Below, piece by piece: positions 1 through 6,400 of a DNA stretch of 9,270 nucleotides. Below the pieces are notes generated by a model. It saw only the letters and a list, made by a program, of their open reading frames with translations, did not search any database and was not told the origin of the DNA. Position 1 is the first letter of the stretch, and every line of letters starts with the position of its first letter. Made by a program: the position numbers and the translations under genes. Source of the DNA: SB21 sp964415295 (GTDB taxonomy: Bacteria; CLD3; SB21); NCBI GenBank assembly GCA_964415295.1, contig CAYPYN010000020.1, positions 1 through 9,270 of the forward strand, given 5' to 3'.

Positions 1-135
1 ACTCCCCTGTATTCCTTACATAATAATCCACCCGTATACTGTCCTGACCTCTGACGCCTGCCCCTTGGGCGATCTTCACCGAATCCAATACCACGCTCGC
101 CGGGGTCTTTATCTCTAATGTATCGATAACATTGT
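1..135. repeat. Near-identical direct repeat, copy 1 (runs off window)
   Basis: These 135 bases match 2107-2241 with four mismatches by direct comparison. It encodes the D1-to-CARDB junction. Identity falls sharply just above position 135, and the other end is open at the window edge. Confidence 0.95.
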
Positions 136-493
136 CACTAAAATTGAACGCCAACGTATCAAACTCCACCGCCGCGGAATCAAACACCCACCCATACAAC
201 CGGATATGGGTCGTCTTGCCCGCCGACGGATAACGTCCGCTTACTATTCCCAATGTATCACTCTTGAACACCAACTGGCTCGTTCCAACACCGATCGTCT
301 TGCTGATGCCTGTATCCAAATAAGCCGTGTAACTTGTTGCGCCGTCATCATACACTATATAACTCGAATCGCCTTCCAGCGTGATCGGGAATGAACCCGT
401 GTTCGTGAACTTCGCCCGGAACGAAACAACCTGTCCCTCGCTCGCTACCTTCGGCTCCAGACTACCCGCCACAAAGTTCGCGTTCGCGTTCAC
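2..493 (-). repeat. Start of the next super-repeat copy (cut by window edge)
   Basis: Residues 2926-3089. D1 copy e (493-104, FVAGSLEPKVASEGQVVSF ... FTNTGSFPITLEGDSSY) leads into the first 34 residues of another CARDB-like module (103-2, PASVVLDSVKIAQGAGVRGQ). The CARDB-like part is identical in protein sequence to the same stretch of the previous copy as far as it can be read. The super-repeat therefore continues beyond the window for an unknown number of copies. Confidence 0.85.
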
Positions 494-3400
494 CGTATCC
501 GTATTGATCACAAAATACACACTGTCCGGCTCACCCGGTATCGTCACCAGGCTCAAACCCTGGGCGCTGATCACATTCTGGCCTACCACACTGCCCGTCT
601 TATACGATACACTCGCCTTGCCATCCGCCGCCGTGACCACCGGATTACTGCTCGTGATCACCCCGCCGCCGCTTGAACTGATCACCGTGAATACCACCGT
701 CGTGTCTTTGACAGGATTACCGAACGAATCCACCAGCGTCGTCGTCAGCGTCCTCACGTTCCCGATCGTCACACCATTCAATGTCACCACCGTATCCGCA
801 AACCGCTTCGCCTTGTTATGTACCACATTCAGATCCTGGCTCGTCACCTGTGTCCCTACGCCCGTTACATTCGCCTTCAGCTGCAGGAACGTCCTGGCGA
901 TCGTATCCTTCACCGTGAAAGTAGCCGCACCCGAAACCAACGGCTGTGTAGCGCCCGTCACAAACTGTACACTCGGCGATACAATAGACGTCAACTGAAC
1001 ATTACTCGTCGCATTCGTCACCACATTATTATACTGATCATACGCCGTCACTACCACACTCTCGCTCACGCCTGCTGTCCAGTTCGACGCTACCACCATA
1101 CCCAAACTCGTGATCGCTCTGGGCTGGGTCACTACCGTGAACACCACACTGTCATCTGTGGCCGTCAAAAGTTTCGCCACCACCGTATTCGTTACCGGCA
1201 CCGTCGACGTATATAATCTTAAGCTCGCTTTGCCTTCCGTATTCGTTACCGTAACACTGTCAACCGTCGTCCTCGACGTATCATTGAAGCCTCCCGTACC
1301 TCCCGTCACTCGGTAGCGCACCTGATCACTTGGAACCACATTACCAAAACGGTCTTTTACCACCACTTCCAATAACGTCGTGTTACCAACCAGCAACGTA
1401 TCCGTCTTGGCCACACCGCCGGCCAGCGTCAGGATCGTATCCTCTTCCGCATGTTTGATCGTAAGTAATCTCGTCACCGTGTTCGAACTGATCAAGGTAT
1501 TCTCATTGGTCGAATCCAGCCCCTGAGCCTTCACGCTGAAGTTCAAGCTGCCAAGACCGTTATCTCCCGCTCTATACGTCCACTTGATATGCGTCGCCTC
1601 TCCCGAATCCAGTCTCGTCTTCTCCACCACAGGTCCCGACAGCAACGCGATCACGCCCAAGCCCGAACTATCCGGCGTATACGGACTGGAGATCAAATTC
1701 GTCACCACATACCCGCTGTCGTTCTTCACCTTCATCCTTAAGTCAAACGTATCTCCCGCCGCCACCACACTCGTGGTCACTAAACTGTCATGCATATACA
1801 CGCGGAAACTGTCCGCTATAGCTAATAGCGTCGCCGATCTATACACCCGCACTGAATCACCATTCGTTAAGGTATCCCGCGTCGCCTGCGTGTTATCATA
1901 GCCATCTAATCCGAACACTCTCGTCGTGATCTTATCCAACCCGATCTGGGCACTCGTCCTCAAACGGTAATACTGACTGAAGCTCGCGCTCACTCCGCCC
2001 ATGATCGTATCCGGACGGGTAGTGCCCTGCAATACCCAGTCCGAGGTCACGTTATTACCTATCTCACTATGGAAACTATCCACCACCGCAAAGCTCTTTA
2101 ACGTCGACTCCCCTGTATTCCTTACATAATAATCCACCCGTATACTGTCCTGACCTCTGACTCCCGCCCCTTGAGCGATCTTCACCGAATCCAATACCAC
2201 GCTCGCCGGGCTCTTTATCTCTAATGTATCGATAACATTGTTACCGAAACCACTTATCAACGTATCCAATTGATCAGCGGATGAATCGAAAACCGTTCCA
2301 TACAAATATACCAGAATACTATCATTGGCTGATGGATACTTACCGGCCGCAAGTTTAACACTGTCTGTTCGGAAAGTGAGTTTCGAGACTCCATCCTGCG
2401 TAAGTGAACGGTTAACCGTCGTATCCAGATATGCACGGAACGTATTGCCTGAACCTGTATGGGTTATCAATAGATAGGTTGAATCTCCGATCAAAGTGAC
2501 AGGGAAAGTCCCGGTATTGGAAAACTGTACGCTGAAAGCAACCGACTGGTCTCTTGAAATCACCTGCGGTGAAAGACTGTTGACCACGTAATTTGCATTG
2601 GCATTAATCAGACTTGTAGTCATTCTGAAGTAGGTGCTGTCCGGTTGATTCGGAATGCTTCCGCCAATGGTTGCATGGGCGGCAATCGTATTCAAACCGA
2701 CATCGCTACCGGCCTTATAGGAAGTGACGGCTCTTCCAAATACATCAGTCAAAACCGTACTAGAGCCGGTGATCGTTCCGCCATTACTGCTATCGATCAC
2801 AGTAAATGTTACGGATGTGTCTTTGACAGGATTTCCATATAAGTCGACAACCTGAGCTGTCAAATTACGTATGTTGTTAACCGTGACACCGGTTAATATG
2901 ATCTCAGAATTGGCAAAACGATCGGCGGCCGCATGTTTGACATTCAGGCTCGGACTTAAAACTTGGGTTCCAAGCGCCAATTCACTCGCCGCAATCTGCA
3001 TAAAGCTCTTCGCCGCCGTATCCCTGGCCGTGAAACCGGCTACACCCGATGTCAGTGCCAACAATCCGCTCGCCGGCGTAAACTCCACACTCGATGACGA
3101 TATAGCCGATAACTGGATATTACTCGTCGCGTTGGCTGCAATATTCCCATATTGGTCATACGCCGTCACGACCACATTTTCGGAAACGCCCGCCGTCCAG
3201 TTCGATGCCACCGCAATACCTAAACTCGATATCGCTCTGGGCTCGGTAACCACCGTAAATACGACACTGTCATCCGTCGTCGTCATCAGTTTGGCCACCA
3301 CTGTATTGGTCACCGGCACGGTTGACGTAAATAATCTCAGGCTTGCTTTACCTTCCGCATTCGTGACTGTGACACTGTCAACCGTCGTCCTCGACGTATC

Positions 3401-6400
3401 GTTGAATCCGCCCGTACCGGAGATCATATAGAACCGAATGGAATCCGGTTTGGCTATGACGCCGGCCCGGTCCTTAACGACAACCGAGAGATCAACCGAA
3501 TTATAAACCTGAATGGTCTGGCTGAGTGCCGTCACATTGACGACGGTATCCGCCTTCGGTGCGGTAATATTCAGGAATGCATTGACAAAATTGCTGGTTA
3601 CCACGGAATCGGTTGTCGCGTCACGACCCTGGGCACGGACGGTGAAATTCACCGAACCGCTGCTGTCGGCTTTGTAACGCCATTCGTAAGTGGCTACCGA
3701 TCCCGAATTAACACTCACACTCGCCGGTGTCGGACCGAGGAACAGTGTTGGGAATGTAGAGCCGCTCAAATTCGGGCTTGAGGGTAATGGCGCCAGATCC
3801 TCTAATGAAGCTCCGCCGTTATTTTTCACAAACAGGCGAACGATGAACGAATCATTGGCCGCAACAACAGAGACTTTGGAATCGTCCAGTTTGTATATGA
3901 TGAGACTATCCGCCGACGCCAAAGAAGGCTGCAGGATCTTAACGCTATCGGCAAAATTGGTCAGGAAGGTCTCATAAGTATTGCCGTTTTCAGTTCCCGA
4001 CAAACGCAATTCAGGATAATAAACGGAGTCGATTCGCAGGTTGATAAGCGCCGCGTTGAATGTTAACGTTCGCGAAACGCCCGACGCGATCTCCACCGTG
4101 TCTGTAAGGTTTACCTTAAGCGAGTCAACATCCCTCAATATCAGAAGGCTGGAAGGACTAAGGATCAAGGAAGCCTGACCGGTGTTCTGCAATGCCAGTG
4201 AGAAATTGATGGTTGTCCCTTTATTGACCGTGTCCGGCGTAAACGATGAGGCCACAAAAGTCAACAAGGGCCGTGTCTGAACATTGATGCTGTCGGCCTT
4301 TGTCCGGCTCGTGTCAACTGAAGTATTTAAACTATTGTTATCCTGTCCGAATACATGAGCGAATACGGTGGCGAAGCCCGTTGGAGCTAAAGGATTCACA
4401 TCCGTCGTAAATGTATATTGAGCGGTACTTCCTCCCGTAATCGTAAGCGGTCCAACCGGAACCGTTTGCGTATCAATGAAAGCTGCATTATTCTTGGTGG
4501 CCCCGTAATAATAGAGCAAGCGCACGCTGTCGATCCGACCGGTGGCTTCACCCGCATTTCTTACCATAACGTCCACCGCAATATTTTGCTGGGATCGACT
4601 GACAGTGACCGGCGCGATCTTAATGGTATCAACGTTCAATACGGTTGGGAACTGCACGGTCCAGCGATCGGTCGTCGTTGCTCCGGAATCATAAAAGGAT
4701 GTATTCGATACCAGGTTGGTTCCTTCAATAACCGCATCCAGATAAGTCAGTCCCGTGTCCGCCGATGCCGCAACGTTTACCTTAAAATTGAAGGTTTTCG
4801 TAGCCGAAGACGAAATCGTATCGCTGACATCGGAATAGGGAGTTATCGTAAATCCGCTGTTTAGTACGCCGAGAGCTTCGTCGTAGAATTTGAGTCTGAC
4901 CGTATCGATGCGGCCGACAGAACTACCAACGTTTTTGACTGTGACCGAGACACCAACACTATCTTGTCCGCGGCTGACGAGAATCGGAGTGCTTTGCACA
5001 CCGTTAAGCACGATCTGCGTAGGACTAAGTATGAGAAGCGTGTCCAGTCCTGTGCGTGTGGCGCTGTATGATTTTCCATTTAGAAGATCTGTAGCGGTCA
5101 ATGTAGCGCCGAGGGAATCAAGACCGACGGCAGAATTGGAACGTACTCCGGCGGTAAAATTATAAGTCTGAGAACCGTAACCTTCGATCGTATCCGGCAA
5201 GCTTTGCGTTAAGGTGGTGTCATACAAACCGATCTTAAATACCATTCTCAACACATCCAGACGGGCCGGGCTGCCTCCGGTATTCTCTACCAAGATCTGG
5301 ACAGGTATTCCGCTCTGGCCGCGGCTAACCGTATCATTGGACGGCGTAGCGACGGAGGCAATCCTCACATTGGATTTGGTCTTGACGAAAATAGAGTCCG
5401 TATTGACCGCGCCTGAAATCTGAACTACGGCATTGCTGTTCTTATCTCGAGCGCGTGCGTTCGCATTGACTACAATACTGCCCGTGTCCGCGGTCGAGGC
5501 AATGCCTGTGAATAAATTGAATATCCGTGAAGTTCCGCCCGCAATAGTGTCAGGCTGAAGCGCAAGGCCGAATCCGGAATATCCGCTCACCGATGAACCG
5601 TTACGACGGTAGTACAAATTCAGACTGTCGATAACCGCGCCGGCCTCGGCCGTGTTGCTTATCTTAATGCGGATCTGAACACTGTCTTTTTGCTGCGCCG
5701 ACGTATCGGCCAGTACTTCAACGCTGTCGATCGTCAACCGGGCCAGTGTAACAGCCGTCTGGACTCTTAGGCTGTCCGTCCCGGTGGTCAATATAGTATC
5801 GAATACGCCGCCGTTTTCCGTTCCTGTCAGTCGCAAAGTGCCTTGGTACGAGCCGGACGCATTGAACGCTTTCGCCGTAAAGGTCAATTCCGTACTGACA
5901 CCGCCGCCCGTCAGTATCTGCGAAGATGACAAGAAAGCACTGTCGCTGCCGAATTTCAAATACGACAAAGCCGGATTGAGAACCACCGAAGCCGATGAAT
6001 CATTACGAATGGACGTTTTCAACTGTATACTCTGAGCCTCGGACACGGGTGTTGGTGTCAGACTGGATGCCACATAACGAAGACTGGCGGCCGACTGGAT
6101 ATTCAAAGTATCGCGTGCATTGGCCAGTGTATCCGTAAAACTGAATCCTCCGCTTGTTCCGCTATAGAAACCTCCCAGTTGCACCAGTCCGGTCGGAGCG
6201 GATTCCCTTATCTTAATTTGAATATTAAATGTAGCCATTGTTTTCGGAGCGATCGGTGTAGCGCTGATGCCGCTGAGCACATCAAATACCCCGGACTTGT
6301 TCGCCGAGAGTCCGTAAGTCGTATTGGACATCGGGAGATTCCCAGGATTGTATACGGTTACCTGAACCGTAATGGTGTCCCCGCGGCTGAAAATCTTAGG

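Larger units (their letters stand above)
494..2608 (-). repeat. Complete ~705-residue super-repeat copy
   Basis: Residues 2221-2925. The order is D1 copy d (2608-2210), CARDB-like module 6 (2209-1835, GVRGQDSIRVDYYVRNTG), D3 copy b (1834-1451, VKNDSG ... ATHIKWTYRAG ... GSLNFSVKAQG), then Big_1-like modules d, e and f (1450-1124, 1123-818, 817-494) with motifs at D2639 (KDRFGN), D2744 (YDQYNN) and D2847 (DSFGN). It aligns with the preceding copy at an offset of 2118 bases in Big d, 2115 in Big e-f and 2106 in the following D1/CARDB segment. All of these differ by multiples of three, so only in-frame indels separate the copies. From about 2245 downward the codons shift to ACG, GTG, GCG and TCG preference. 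Confidence 0.85.

Noticed and set aside
381..998. Plus-strand open frame of 205 codons, with smaller overlapping ones at 206-394, 818-1216 and 1110-1316
   Set aside because: These are antisense to the giant gene. They overlap one another, and their Thr/Val-rich translation is the complement of ACG, GTG and GAT codons. The openness follows from the rarity of sense codons TTA, CTA and TCA in this biased stretch.
1..2241. Insertion-sequence ends or mobile element flanking the 2.1-kb repeat
   Set aside because: There are no inverted ends, no target duplication and no transposase frame. The repeats are direct and in frame with the protein modules.
2871..3431. Plus-strand open frame of 186 codons whose product resembles that of 1110-1316
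   Set aside because: The resemblance arises only because both lie antisense to homologous Big modules of the two super-repeat copies. The minus strand explains the conservation, since the differences are synonymous on that strand.
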